Shown here in pieces: positions 1 to 7,634 of a stretch of DNA of 64,000 nucleotides. Under the pieces are notes generated by a model that ran no database searches, was not told where the DNA came from, and saw nothing but the letters and a program-made list of their open reading frames with translations. Source of the DNA: Rhizobium sp. C4. GTDB lineage: Bacteria; Pseudomonadota; Alphaproteobacteria; Rhizobiales; Rhizobiaceae. The first letter of the stretch is position 1; every line of letters starts with the position of its first letter. Position numbers and translations under genes: made by a program. The stretch covers positions 124,001-188,000 of the forward strand of contig NZ_JAJNCX010000004.1 of assembly GCF_021026315.1 (NCBI RefSeq), written 5' to 3'.

Positions 1-188
1 TGCTCGACGCCGGCTATCGCGAGGTGCCGGTGCGCTCGGAGCATGCGATGGCGGTGCAGGAATTCGAAGACCTGCCGGTCGATTCCTTCGCGCGGCTGCT
101 GCTGGCACAGGCCCGCTATGAGGGGCTGATGCTGATGAGCGCCAAGCCGGGGCTGATCGCGCACAAGGCCGGCATCCTGCCAATTTGA
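1..188 (+). CDS. PIN-domain toxin (VapC-like), 3' end only
   Basis: The first 62 codons of the window are the C-terminal part of a protein that begins outside it; the frame runs from base 3 to a TGA at 186-188. The residues around FARLLLAQARYEGL followed by LMSAKP match the end of type II toxin PIN domains, where FDRLL.AQA..EGL..L carries the last acidic or active-site region. These proteins are usually Mg-dependent RNases paired with an antitoxin encoded just upstream, which cannot be seen here. The family call rests on a short fragment. Confidence 0.7.
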   Translation, partial: LDAGYREVPVRSEHAMAVQEFEDLPVDSFARLLLAQARYEGLMLMSAKPGLIAHKAGILPI

Positions 189-364
189 GCGAAATCCTGC
201 CGTTTGGCATCGCAGGCAGGGCGCGAGACGTGGCTGCGCCGGCCTTTTCATATTGCGAAAAGCGTCAAATTTTCCGGCTCTTGCGGTTGCCTCGCAACTG
301 TCACACACCTATGTTCCACTGCATCCGCTTCAATCCCCGTAATGGACACCAAGGAGAGACCAAG

Positions 365-967
365 ATGGCTTTCGAACTTCCCGCACTTCCGTATGACTAC
401 GAAGCGCTCGTGCCCTTCATGTCGAAGGAAACTCTCGAATATCACCACGACAAGCATCATCTTGCCTATGTGACCAACGGCAACAAGCTGGCTGAAGAAG
501 CCGGTCTCGGCGGCCTTTCGGTCGAGGAAGTCGTCAAGAAGTCCTTCGGCACCAATGCCGGCCTCTTCAACAACGCTGCCCAGCACTACAACCACATCCA
601 TTTCTGGAAGTGGATGAAGAAGAATGGCGGCGGCAAGTCGCTTCCGGGCAAGCTGCAGGCTGCGATCGACAGCGACCTCGGCGGCTACGACAAGTTCCGC
701 GCCGATTTCATCGCTGCCGGCACGACGCAGTTCGGTTCCGGCTGGGCCTGGCTCTCGGTCAAGAACGGCAAGCTCGAAATCTCCAAGACCCCGAACGGCG
801 AGAACCCGCTCGTTCACGGTGCGTCGCCGATTCTCGGCGTCGACGTCTGGGAACACTCCTATTACATCGACTACCGCAACGCCCGTCCGAAGTATCTCGA
901 AGCCTTCGTCGACAGCCTGATCAACTGGGATTACGTCCTGGAAATGTACGAAGCCGCTGCAAAGTAA
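365..967 (+). CDS. sodB: Fe/Mn superoxide dismutase
   Basis: This 200-residue enzyme converts superoxide to oxygen and hydrogen peroxide in the cytoplasm. The metal ligands are recognisable: His27 in the LEYHHDKHH stretch, His77 in the QHYNHIHFW motif, and the Asp and His of DVWEHSYYID near residue 160. The length matches the single-domain Fe/Mn family. The ATG at 365 is chosen because AAGGAGAG lies just upstream at 351-358; the longer open frame from 185 has no such site and would add 60 non-family residues. Whether it uses iron, manganese or either metal cannot be told from the sequence. A strong terminator follows, so it is probably monocistronic. Confidence 0.97.
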   Translation: MAFELPALPYDYEALVPFMSKETLEYHHDKHHLAYVTNGNKLAEEAGLGGLSVEEVVKKSFGTNAGLFNNAAQHYNHIHFWKWMKKNGGGKSLPGKLQAAIDSDLGGYDKFRADFIAAGTTQFGSGWAWLSVKNGKLEISKTPNGENPLVHGASPILGVDVWEHSYYIDYRNARPKYLEAFVDSLINWDYVLEMYEAAAK

Positions 968-990
968 GGCTTTTTACGATCTTGTTTCAG

Positions 991-1024
991 AGCCCGCTGC
1001 GCCCCGCGCGGCGGGCTTTTGTTT
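991..1024 (+). terminator. Rho-independent terminator after sodB
   Basis: A GC-rich hairpin with arms AGCCCGC and GCGGGCT is followed by TTTTGTTTG, 24 bases after the sodB stop codon. Confidence 0.85.
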
Positions 1025-1258
1025 GTGACCGTTTTTCAACGGCTTTTGGAGACAGTTGCGACCACACTGTTCGCTATATGTGAACAATAGGGGTTTTGGC
1101 CGCAGGTCTTTGATTTGGCGTCTGTTTTTCCGGATTCTCTGAATTATTGTGACCCTGTCGCCTGAATTTCACCGGAATGTGATTTTGAAGTGATCGCACC
1201 GGGATAGTCATGTGGTAGTCCCGGTCAGCCCCGCCGGGGCGAACAATGGAGATTCCGG

Positions 1259-1696
1259 ATGATCAAGAGAACATTTGCTGCAGCCCTTATCTGTCTTGCC
1301 GGCGCAACAGCCGCATTTTCCGCCAGCGAGTTTGGCGACAAGCGCGAAGCCGACATGAAGAAGATCGGCGGCGCAACGGCGCAGCTCGCCGGCATTGCCA
1401 AGGGCGACAAGCCCTATGACGCAGCCGTCGTGAAGACCGCGCTGACGACCATCAACACGACCATCAAGGAATTCCCGACGCTGTTCCCGGCCGGCAAGCC
1501 GGACGCTGACGGCGCTGCAAGCCCGAAAATCTGGGAAAACATGGCCGGCTTCAAGGGCCATGCCACGGAACTCGCTTCGGTCACCGACAAGCTGCTCGCC
1601 GCACCGCCGGCTGACCAGAAGGCTGTTGGTGCCGCTCTCGGCGATATCGGCAAGGTCTGCTCGGCCTGCCATCAGGATTTCCGCCTGAAGAAGTAA
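1259..1696 (+). CDS. Periplasmic cytochrome c' family protein
   Basis: A 145-residue secreted haem protein. Residues 1-22 form a signal peptide ending near AFSAS, and a single CSACH haem-attachment motif sits about ten residues from the C terminus, the arrangement that defines cytochrome c'. Family members are four-helix bundles with a high-spin haem that binds NO or CO, or transfers electrons. The gene precedes a dihaem cytochrome c by 85 bases, so the two may act in one periplasmic electron-transfer chain; that link is inference from proximity. Confidence 0.9.
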   Translation: MIKRTFAAALICLAGATAAFSASEFGDKREADMKKIGGATAQLAGIAKGDKPYDAAVVKTALTTINTTIKEFPTLFPAGKPDADGAASPKIWENMAGFKGHATELASVTDKLLAAPPADQKAVGAALGDIGKVCSACHQDFRLKK

Positions 1697-1781
1697 GACC
1701 TTCCGGGTCGTTTCGGGCGCTTCCCTTTCTTGAGGGCAGCGCCCTTTTTCCGTTTTGGGCAGAGCTTCAGGAGCGCGCACC

Positions 1782-2696
1782 ATGGCATCGGCACTCACCA
1801 AATCCCTCCTGTCCCTGATCGGCATCGGCATTGTCGGCGCGGGCGCCTTCTTCTGGATCACCCGGCCGCAGCCCCTGCCGGAGAGCGAATTCGCCAATCT
1901 CGGCGCCGCGGACGTCAAGAACGGTGAGACGATCTTCTGGGCCGGCGGGTGCGAGAGCTGCCATGCGGCCAAGGGCGCGGAAGGCGATGCCAAACTGGTG
2001 CTTTCCGGCGGTGTGCCGCTGCCGACCCCGTTCGGGACCTTCTATCCGCCGAACATTTCTCCCGACGAGAAGGCCGGCATCGGCAAGTGGACGCTGGCGC
2101 AATTTGCCTCGGCCATGAAGCGCGGCGTGGACGAGGAGGGGCGCCACCTCTACCCGTCCTTTCCCTATGCCTCCTATTCGCGCATGTCGGACGCGGATGT
2201 CCGCGACCTTTTCGCCTATATGAAGACGCTGCCGAAGAGCGACAATGTCGCTCCGGAGCACGATCTGGCCTTTCCGTTCAACCTGCGCTTCACGCTGGGC
2301 GGCTGGAAGCTGCTCTATCTGAACGATCAGCCGCGCGTCGAGATCGCCAATGCCTCGGCCGAGGTGAAGCGCGGGCAGTATCTCGTCGAGGGCCCGGGCC
2401 ATTGCGGCGAGTGCCACACGCCGCGCGACATTCTCGGCGGGCTGAAGACGAGCCAATGGCTGGCCGGTGGGCCGAACCCGGAAGGCAAGGGTACGATCCC
2501 TGATATCACGCCGGGCTCCAAGGAGATCGGCACGTGGAGCGGGGCCGATATCGCCAACTATCTGGAGACGGGCTTCACGCCGGATTTCGACAGCGTCGGC
2601 GGCTCGATGGTCGCTGTGCAGCAGAACATGGCGCATCTGACGAAGGAAGATCGTGCGGCGATCGCGGCCTATCTGAAGGCCATTCCGGCAAAGTAA
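1782..2696 (+). CDS. Membrane-anchored dihaem cytochrome c
   Basis: This 304-residue protein has an uncleaved-looking N-terminal membrane segment (about residues 8-28) and two class I cytochrome c domains with haem motifs CESCH and CGECH. The architecture matches dihaem subunits that pass electrons from periplasmic dehydrogenases (alcohol, aldehyde or sorbose type) to terminal oxidases; no dehydrogenase is encoded alongside, so the partner is unknown. The ATG at 1782 is preferred over the in-frame ATG at 1755 because AGGAG at 1769-1773 is correctly spaced for it. Confidence 0.88.
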   Translation: MASALTKSLLSLIGIGIVGAGAFFWITRPQPLPESEFANLGAADVKNGETIFWAGGCESCHAAKGAEGDAKLVLSGGVPLPTPFGTFYPPNISPDEKAGIGKWTLAQFASAMKRGVDEEGRHLYPSFPYASYSRMSDADVRDLFAYMKTLPKSDNVAPEHDLAFPFNLRFTLGGWKLLYLNDQPRVEIANASAEVKRGQYLVEGPGHCGECHTPRDILGGLKTSQWLAGGPNPEGKGTIPDITPGSKEIGTWSGADIANYLETGFTPDFDSVGGSMVAVQQNMAHLTKEDRAAIAAYLKAIPAK

Positions 2697-2726
2697 TTCC
2701 ATTATCGGATTGTTTGATTATCGATA

Positions 2727-2760
2727 AAATTGCCCGCGCGGAGGCCTGCGCGGGCAATTT
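2727..2760. terminator. Bidirectional terminator between convergent genes
   Basis: A perfect 13-bp inverted repeat (AAATTGCCCGCGC and its complement) has A-rich and T-rich flanks, so it can stop transcription of the dihaem cytochrome gene and of the convergent acetyltransferase gene. Confidence 0.85.
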
Positions 2761-2815
2761 TCATTGGGCTGGTGAACCGGGCAGGTAACCGGCGCGCCAG
2801 CCTTTCATCAAAGCG

Positions 2816-3331
2816 TCAGAGGCTGGTGCGGAAGCGCATGCCGGTTGCCGGGTAGGCCTTGAAGTCGAGGCCCTGGTAGTACTTGTAGGCGGCGAAATTG
2901 CCGGTGGCGGCACCGAGCCCGAGGAAGTCGCAGCCGAGTGTGCGGGCATGGGCCTTGGCGCGGTCGATCAGATGGCGGCCAATGCCTTCGCTGCGATGGC
3001 CGTCCTTGACGAAGAGGTGGTGCAATTCCATGCCGCGTTCCCCTTCGGTGGCGCGGTAGACGGGATAGAGGAGGGCGTAGCCGATCAGTTCCCCGCCCGT
3101 TTCAGCGACGAAGGCGGTCGCGAAGGGCTGGTCGCCGAAGAGATCCCGGTCGAGCTTGGTGGCGCTGTTCGCCGTCTTGTCGCCGTGATGGGCGGCGAGC
3201 GCCTCGATCATGGCGGCAAGCGCAAAGAGATCCGCCTTCTGCACGCGGCGCACGCTGACGCGCGCGGCTTCAGCCGCCTGTGTTGTCGCCGGGATTTCGT
3301 CTATCGTGATGGTCTGTTCCAAGTTCAGCAT
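2816..3331 (-). CDS. GNAT-family N-acetyltransferase
   Basis: A roughly 171-residue acyl-CoA-dependent acetyltransferase. The acetyl-CoA pyrophosphate-binding motif A appears as a beta strand HHLFV followed by RSEGIGRHLIDRA, the classic Q/RxxGxG/A pattern, and the C-terminal YKYYQGLDFK is the usual fold-closing segment. The substrate cannot be read from the sequence. The start at 3331 has a good AGGAAGAAGG ribosome site; an ATG five codons upstream (3346) is also possible. Confidence 0.85.
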   Translation of the reverse strand: MLNLEQTITIDEIPATTQAAEAARVSVRRVQKADLFALAAMIEALAAHHGDKTANSATKLDRDLFGDQPFATAFVAETGGELIGYALLYPVYRATEGERGMELHHLFVKDGHRSEGIGRHLIDRAKAHARTLGCDFLGLGAATGNFAAYKYYQGLDFKAYPATGMRFRTSL

Positions 3332-3375
3332 TGCCTTCTTCCTCATTTTGCCTTCGGAAGAGCCGCTGAAAACAA

Positions 3376-3401
3376 CAAGGCCGCCCCGAAGGCGGCCTCT
3401 T
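3376..3401 (-). terminator. Terminator downstream of the MerR regulator
   Basis: On the minus strand a GGCCGCC hairpin with a TTCG tetraloop is followed by TTGTTGTTTT. It lies between the MerR gene and the acetyltransferase, so the two are probably separate transcripts. Confidence 0.75.
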
Positions 3402-3495
3402 GTCGATATGATCGATCGCGGCCGCCGGTTAACGGTAGCCCCAAAAATATACAGCCGTGGTGTGTACCTGTGCGATCATGGGCTGCAACATTTCC

Positions 3496-3945
3496 TCAAT
3501 TCGATACGTTGTCAAGAGGATTATGCGCATGGCCGTGATTGGTGACGCAAAGCGCATGGTCGGCCAGTGTCGCCAGCACATTGCATTCGCCCGCCCGGCC
3601 GCCGGCGCATTCGGAGACGATATGTTCGAGCTCCGCTTCCAGCTTCTTCAGCCGGGCGATCTTGGCCCGCACATCGGCAAGATTGTCGGCGGCGATGCGG
3701 TCGGCATCGTGGCAGGGGGCATCCGGGGTTGCCTGCAAAGACAGAAGATCGCGTATCGCCTCGACCGAAAAGCCGAGATCGCGGGCGTGGCGGATGAAAT
3801 TCAGCCGGTCGAGATGGGCGCGGACATAGCGGCGCTGGTTTCCCTCCGTCCGCTCCGGCTCCGGCATCAGGCCGATTTCCTCGTAATAGCGGATGGTGGG
3901 AACCTTCACGCCGGCCGTGTCGGAAAGCTTGCCGATCGTCATCAT
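3496..3945 (-). CDS. MerR-family transcriptional regulator, metal-sensor type
   Basis: A 149-residue regulator. The N-terminal winged helix-turn-helix is clear (TIGKLSDTAGVKVPTIRYYE, then GLMPEPERTEGNQRRY), followed by a dimerisation coiled coil around residues 75-110. Several C-terminal cysteines (CHDAD, ECAGGRAGEC, HALC) resemble the metal-binding ends of ZntR/CadR-type sensors, but the ligand is not certain. The start at 3945 gives the standard MerR N terminus; the longer frame to 3999 would add an atypical tail. No obvious target gene sits next to it. Confidence 0.85.
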   Translation of the reverse strand: MMTIGKLSDTAGVKVPTIRYYEEIGLMPEPERTEGNQRRYVRAHLDRLNFIRHARDLGFSVEAIRDLLSLQATPDAPCHDADRIAADNLADVRAKIARLKKLEAELEHIVSECAGGRAGECNVLATLADHALCVTNHGHAHNPLDNVSN

Positions 3946-3965
3946 GTCAAAGATCGCTCCTGAAC

Positions 3966-3980
3966 CTCTAGTCCTTGGAG
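3966..3980. promoter_or_regulatory. Possible MerR operator (imperfect dyad)
   Basis: CTCTAGTCCTTGGAG is an imperfect palindrome located 20-35 bases upstream of the MerR start codon. Its CTC..AG..CT..GAG symmetry resembles operators of this family, which would suggest autoregulation. No binding evidence is available. Confidence 0.35.
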
Positions 3981-4049
3981 ATTTAGGGATTCTTGACATG
4001 CATTCAAGCCCGATAGGCAGGTTATCACGGCGGCGATCAGCGGGGATGG

Positions 4050-5537
4050 TCAGGTGCCGCAGAAGGTGCGCGGCACGATCTCGTGGTTGAGGGGGGCTGC
4101 CTTGTAGCGCTCATAGCCCGGCTGTTCCTCATAGGGCCGGGCGAGAACGCGGGTCAGTGCCTCGAAGAGCGAGAAGTCGCCGTCGTCGACTGCGGCGCGG
4201 ATCGCTTCCTCGATGCGATGGTTGCGCGGGATGTAGACCGGATTGGCCTTCTGCATCAGGGCCTGGCGCTCTTCCGGCGTGGCCGGGTCGCCCTCCAGAT
4301 AGAGCCGCCAGCCATCGAGCCATAATTGTGCCGCATCGGGAGCGCTGAATTCCCCCCGCAGTTCCCTGTCTGCAAGTTCCCTGTCGGTCGACGGACCTCC
4401 AGCCGCGGCCGTGAGACGGAGGAAGGCGAGGGTGAAATCAGCCTCGCCTTCCTCCATCAGGGACAGGAAGGACTGGATCAGCTTCCGATCGTCCTCGCGT
4501 TCGCGCACCAATCCCAGCTTTGCCCGCATCACCTTCAGCCACTCGGCCTGGAAGCGTTCGCCATAGGCTTTCAGCGCGGCATTCGCCTTTTCCATCGCCT
4601 CGTCCTGCACGTCGCCGAAGAGCGGCAGCAGACATTCGGCCAGCCGCGCCAGGTTCCATTGGCCGATGCCCGGCTGGTTGGCATAGGCGTAGCGGCCGTT
4701 GCGGTCGATGGAGGAGAAGGTCTTGGTGGCCGAATAGGCGTCCATGAAGGCGCAGGGGCCGTAATCGATCGTTTCGCCGGAGATGGCCATGTTGTCCGTG
4801 TTCATCACACCATGGATGAAGCCGACGCCCATCCATTTCGCAATGAGGGCGGCCTGCCGCGCGGCGATCGCTTCGAAGAGGCGGACATAGCGATCCGTTT
4901 CGCCTTCAATCTCCGGATAGTGGCGGGCAATCACGTGATCGGCCAGCAGCTTGACGCCATCCTCATCGCCGCGGGCGGCGAAATACTGGAAGGTGCCGAC
5001 GCGGATATGGCTGGCCGCCACGCGGGCGAGCACGCCGCCGGGCTGCGCCTGTTCGCGATAGACGGCATCGCCGGTGGTGACGGCGGCGAGCGACCGGGTG
5101 GTGGGGATGCCGAGCGCATGCATGGCCTCCGAGACGATATATTCGCGGATCACCGGGCCGAGGGCGGCGCGGCCGTCGCCATTGCGCGAGAAGTGGGTGG
5201 GGCCGGAGCCTTTCAGCTGGATATCGACATGGCGGCCATCGGGTGCGGTCACTTCGCCCATCAGCATGGCGCGGCCATCGCCGAGCTGCGGCACGAAATG
5301 GCCGAACTGGTGGCCGGCATAGGCCAGCGCGACATTGGCCGCGTCGTCGGCTTTCAGATTGCCGGAGAAGAGAGCAGCACCGTCGCGTTTCAGAAGCTCG
5401 ACATCGAGGCCTAGGTCGCGGGCCAGCGGCTCGTTGAAGGCGAACATCCACGGTTCGGACGCATTGGCTGCCGTGGCCGGCGCATAGAAGCGCTCAGGCA
5501 GGCGCGTGTAGGAATTGTCGAATCCGATCAGCGGCAT
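4050..5537 (-). CDS. selO: Protein adenylyltransferase SelO (YdiU/UPF0061)
   Basis: A 495-residue pseudokinase-fold enzyme that transfers AMP from ATP to Ser, Thr or Tyr of target proteins. Family hallmarks are the AYAGHQFGHFVPQLGDGRA segment near residue 75, the HFSRNGDGRAALG stretch, and the GFIHGVMNTDNMAISG loop that supplies the metal-binding Asn and Asp. The C terminus ends RTFCGT; the Cys occupies the position where eukaryotic SelO carries selenocysteine and is used in redox control. Length is normal. The divergent MerR gene and the upstream permease do not suggest a dedicated operon. Confidence 0.93.
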   Translation of the reverse strand: MPLIGFDNSYTRLPERFYAPATAANASEPWMFAFNEPLARDLGLDVELLKRDGAALFSGNLKADDAANVALAYAGHQFGHFVPQLGDGRAMLMGEVTAPDGRHVDIQLKGSGPTHFSRNGDGRAALGPVIREYIVSEAMHALGIPTTRSLAAVTTGDAVYREQAQPGGVLARVAASHIRVGTFQYFAARGDEDGVKLLADHVIARHYPEIEGETDRYVRLFEAIAARQAALIAKWMGVGFIHGVMNTDNMAISGETIDYGPCAFMDAYSATKTFSSIDRNGRYAYANQPGIGQWNLARLAECLLPLFGDVQDEAMEKANAALKAYGERFQAEWLKVMRAKLGLVREREDDRKLIQSFLSLMEEGEADFTLAFLRLTAAAGGPSTDRELADRELRGEFSAPDAAQLWLDGWRLYLEGDPATPEERQALMQKANPVYIPRNHRIEEAIRAAVDDGDFSLFEALTRVLARPYEEQPGYERYKAAPLNHEIVPRTFCGT

Positions 5538-5608
5538 CGCGGCGTCCTTTCAAAGTCTGATTCAAGATGGGGCCGCGTGACTGCCGCCGCAAGATCAATT
5601 GACGGATG

Positions 5609-6730
5609 TCACATCTGGACCTGACGTCCGGTCGACTGGCGGAAGACTTCGAGCTGCAGCTTGAACTGCACGATGCGGCGCATGGCGGCGCGCCATTGGG
5701 CGATCATCGAGAAGTTGTTGATCTGCCAGCGGAGCGCCGTGTTGACCTGGTTGAAGGCGCCGACCGCCATCATCAGTCCGCCGAAGGTGAGCTGGCCGGA
5801 GAAATAGGCGGGCGCTGCCGCCAGCACCGGCACGACCAGCCCGCCCCAGCCGAAGCCCGCCGAAATCCAGGTGAGGTTGGTCTGCGAGACGATGATCAGC
5901 CGTGTCGAGGCGAGCACGTTGGAGAAGATGCGGTAGAGATGCCAGCTGGTGGCAAAGACAGATTGCCGGGTGACGGTGTCGGTGCCGCGTGCGGTATTGG
6001 CCTCCACCAGCGCCTTGCGGAACTCGGCCTCGAAGGCGGCGCGGCGGTTGTTCTGGTCGACCAGCTGCCGCCCGACGACGGCGCTGAGGAAGGTGCCGGC
6101 GCCGGCATAGATCAGCGCGATCCAGACCATGTAGCCGGGAATGGAGATATGGAGCCCGAAGAGCGTGAAGGCGAAGGCTCCCGAGATCGACCAGAGGATG
6201 CCGACGAAGCTGAGCAGCAGGATGGTCGACTGGAAGAGGCCGATGGAGAGCGACACCGTCCAGTCGGCGACATTGAGCGAGTCTTCCTGGATGCGCTGGT
6301 CCGGATTTCTGGCGCCCTCGAGCGTGGCTTCTGCCGGCACCGCCCGTCCGCAGCTGTTCCACAGCCGGAGCAGATCGACCGCAAGGCCCCGGCGCAGCAG
6401 CAGCGTCGCCGTCTGCGTCAGCCAGGCCTGGACGACGTTGCAGATCAGGAGTGCGCCGGCGATCAGCGCGAAGATTTCGAGCTGGCGGCCGAATTCGCCA
6501 AGGTCCCGCTTCTCGATCGAATCGTAGAAGGGGCCGTTCCAGTTGTTCAGCAGCACCTGGATATAGGAGGTGAGGCAGATGAGGATGACGAGGCCGATGC
6601 TCAGAAAGATGATCCGGGTTCTCGTGCGCGTGTGGCGCAGCGAACCGAAGACGGTGCGGATCTGGAAGCGGAAGGCGTCGGTTTCGCGGGGGCGGGTCTC
6701 AGCCGGGCGGATCGGGTCGATCGGTGTCAT
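5609..6730 (-). CDS. SbmA/BacA-like inner-membrane peptide transporter
   Basis: This 373-residue protein has about seven hydrophobic segments and the signatures NWNGPFYDSIEKRD near residue 64 and NPDQRIQEDS near residue 142, shared by SbmA/BacA and the membrane half of YddA/ABCD-type ABC transporters. No Walker motifs are present: the frame stops after RQVQM, and the region to the next gene (71 bases) encodes none. It therefore fits the ATPase-less SbmA/BacA type (about 400 residues), which imports peptides using the proton gradient; in rhizobia BacA affects antimicrobial-peptide uptake and very-long-chain lipids. A truncated ABC exporter is the alternative. Confidence 0.72.
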   Translation of the reverse strand: MTPIDPIRPAETRPRETDAFRFQIRTVFGSLRHTRTRTRIIFLSIGLVILICLTSYIQVLLNNWNGPFYDSIEKRDLGEFGRQLEIFALIAGALLICNVVQAWLTQTATLLLRRGLAVDLLRLWNSCGRAVPAEATLEGARNPDQRIQEDSLNVADWTVSLSIGLFQSTILLLSFVGILWSISGAFAFTLFGLHISIPGYMVWIALIYAGAGTFLSAVVGRQLVDQNNRRAAFEAEFRKALVEANTARGTDTVTRQSVFATSWHLYRIFSNVLASTRLIIVSQTNLTWISAGFGWGGLVVPVLAAAPAYFSGQLTFGGLMMAVGAFNQVNTALRWQINNFSMIAQWRAAMRRIVQFKLQLEVFRQSTGRQVQM

Positions 6731-6835
6731 GGACTGCCTGTCGTTGCCATCATGGTGTTGAAGCTCTACCCCGGTTGGGTGCCGATTGCCAATCGGGGCG
6801 GGGCCTCACTCCGTTCTTTTCCGCAGGTGGAGAGG

Positions 6836-7150
6836 CCGCGGCGGTGCCTTCCAATCCTTCCCGCTGCGGGGGAGATTGGCTGCGTGCCTCTTACTCTGCC
6901 CTCATCCTGAGGTGCCGCGCGCAGGGCGGCCTCGAAGGATCGAGCGTGCTGCCTTGCCACACCCCCCTCTGCCCTGCCGGGCATCTCCCCCGCAAGGGGG
7001 GAGATTGGCGTCGTGCCCCTTGCTCGGCCCTCATCCTGAGGTGCCGCCCGCAGGGCGGCCTCGAAGGATGCGCTTGTGGCGCGGGGCCCTTGAGTGTGTG
7101 GCAGGGACCCTTCGAGGCCTGCGCTTTGCGCAGGCACCTCAGGGTGAGGT
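6836..7150. repeat. Mosaic of rhizobial-type intergenic repeats
   Basis: Two repeat modules alternate here. Module A (CCTCATCCTGAGGTGCCG followed by a CAGGGCGGCCTCGAAGGAT half) occurs at about 6899-6939 and 7029-7070 and, inverted, at 7108-7147. Module B, a GGGGGAGATTGGC segment after a G-rich hairpin, occurs at about 6868 and 6995. These resemble the RIME-like palindromic mosaics of Rhizobium genomes. Open frames crossing the region on both strands have no protein-family features and are not called. Confidence 0.75.
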
Positions 7151-7165
7151 CTCAATTTTAGGCAC

Positions 7166-7195
7166 GCAAAAAGCTCCGGGAAAAACCTTCCCCGA
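7166..7195 (-). terminator. Minus-strand terminator-like hairpin
   Basis: Read on the minus strand, a GGGAA/TTCCC-type hairpin is followed by GCTTTTTGCG. No protein gene ends nearby on this strand, so it may end the candidate RNA upstream of it. Confidence 0.5.
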
Positions 7196-7590
7196 GTTCC
7201 ACTCCGGTCTAACCGCTCTTGCCCTTGTCTCCGGGCGCAAACTTCCGGAGAGCCGCACTGACGCGCCGCCCTGATTGATTGGTATGAAAACGGCGGCCCG
7301 CCAGCGCGGCCCGTCGAGATTGCCGAGGCAGGGCCTCATCCGACCCTGATCCTCAAACGCGGGCCGCCTCGCTAAACCGTCTGCGGAGGCAGACGGGTTC
7401 TTTGGCGCAGCCAAGCCGCCGAGCCATTCGCGGCCCATCGGGGGAAACGCTTCGGTGGACGTGTCAGGTCCATCGCCGCCCGCGTCCCCCGGTGAAATTC
7501 CGCGCACGTTACGCGGCACCCCACCGGGCTCTCCTCCCGCCTGAGCCAGTCGTCGCTGGCCCATCCGGTGACGGAAGGCACTCAGTATAA
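7170..7590 (-). ncRNA. Candidate structured RNA of unknown family
   Basis: About 420 bases without a convincing protein gene contain a TATACT minus-10-like hexamer at about 7583-7588 (minus strand), many short self-complementary arms (for example GTCTGC..GCAGAC at 7379-7394) and a terminator-like hairpin at the other end. I could not match it to RNase P, 6S, SRP or tmRNA consensus elements. Treat as a hypothesis; a degenerate repeat cluster is the alternative. Confidence 0.25.
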
Positions 7591-7634
7591 ACGATGGTTG
7601 TGAAGCGGGGAAAATTCACTTTGCTTGACGGAAC

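Noticed and set aside
185-364. Longer sodB start at 185
   Set aside because: The extra 60 residues are not part of the family and the ATG at 365 has a strong ribosome site.
5538-5608. Missing ATPase domain of the SbmA-like protein due to a frameshift
   Set aside because: Only 71 bases separate its stop from selO and no Walker motif is found in any frame there.
6724-7274. Two overlapping plus-strand open frames of 145 and 162 residues
   Set aside because: They translate the mosaic repeats and have no protein-family features.
7139-7564. 141-residue minus-strand open frame
   Set aside because: No family similarity, no ribosome site, Gly/Arg/Pro-rich composition typical of out-of-frame GC-rich DNA, and it overlaps the candidate RNA.
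7170-7590. RNase P RNA, 6S RNA or cobalamin riboswitch
   Set aside because: The conserved GGAAAGTCCGG, ACAGAA and related boxes of RNase P are missing, and no 6S or cobalamin core could be found.
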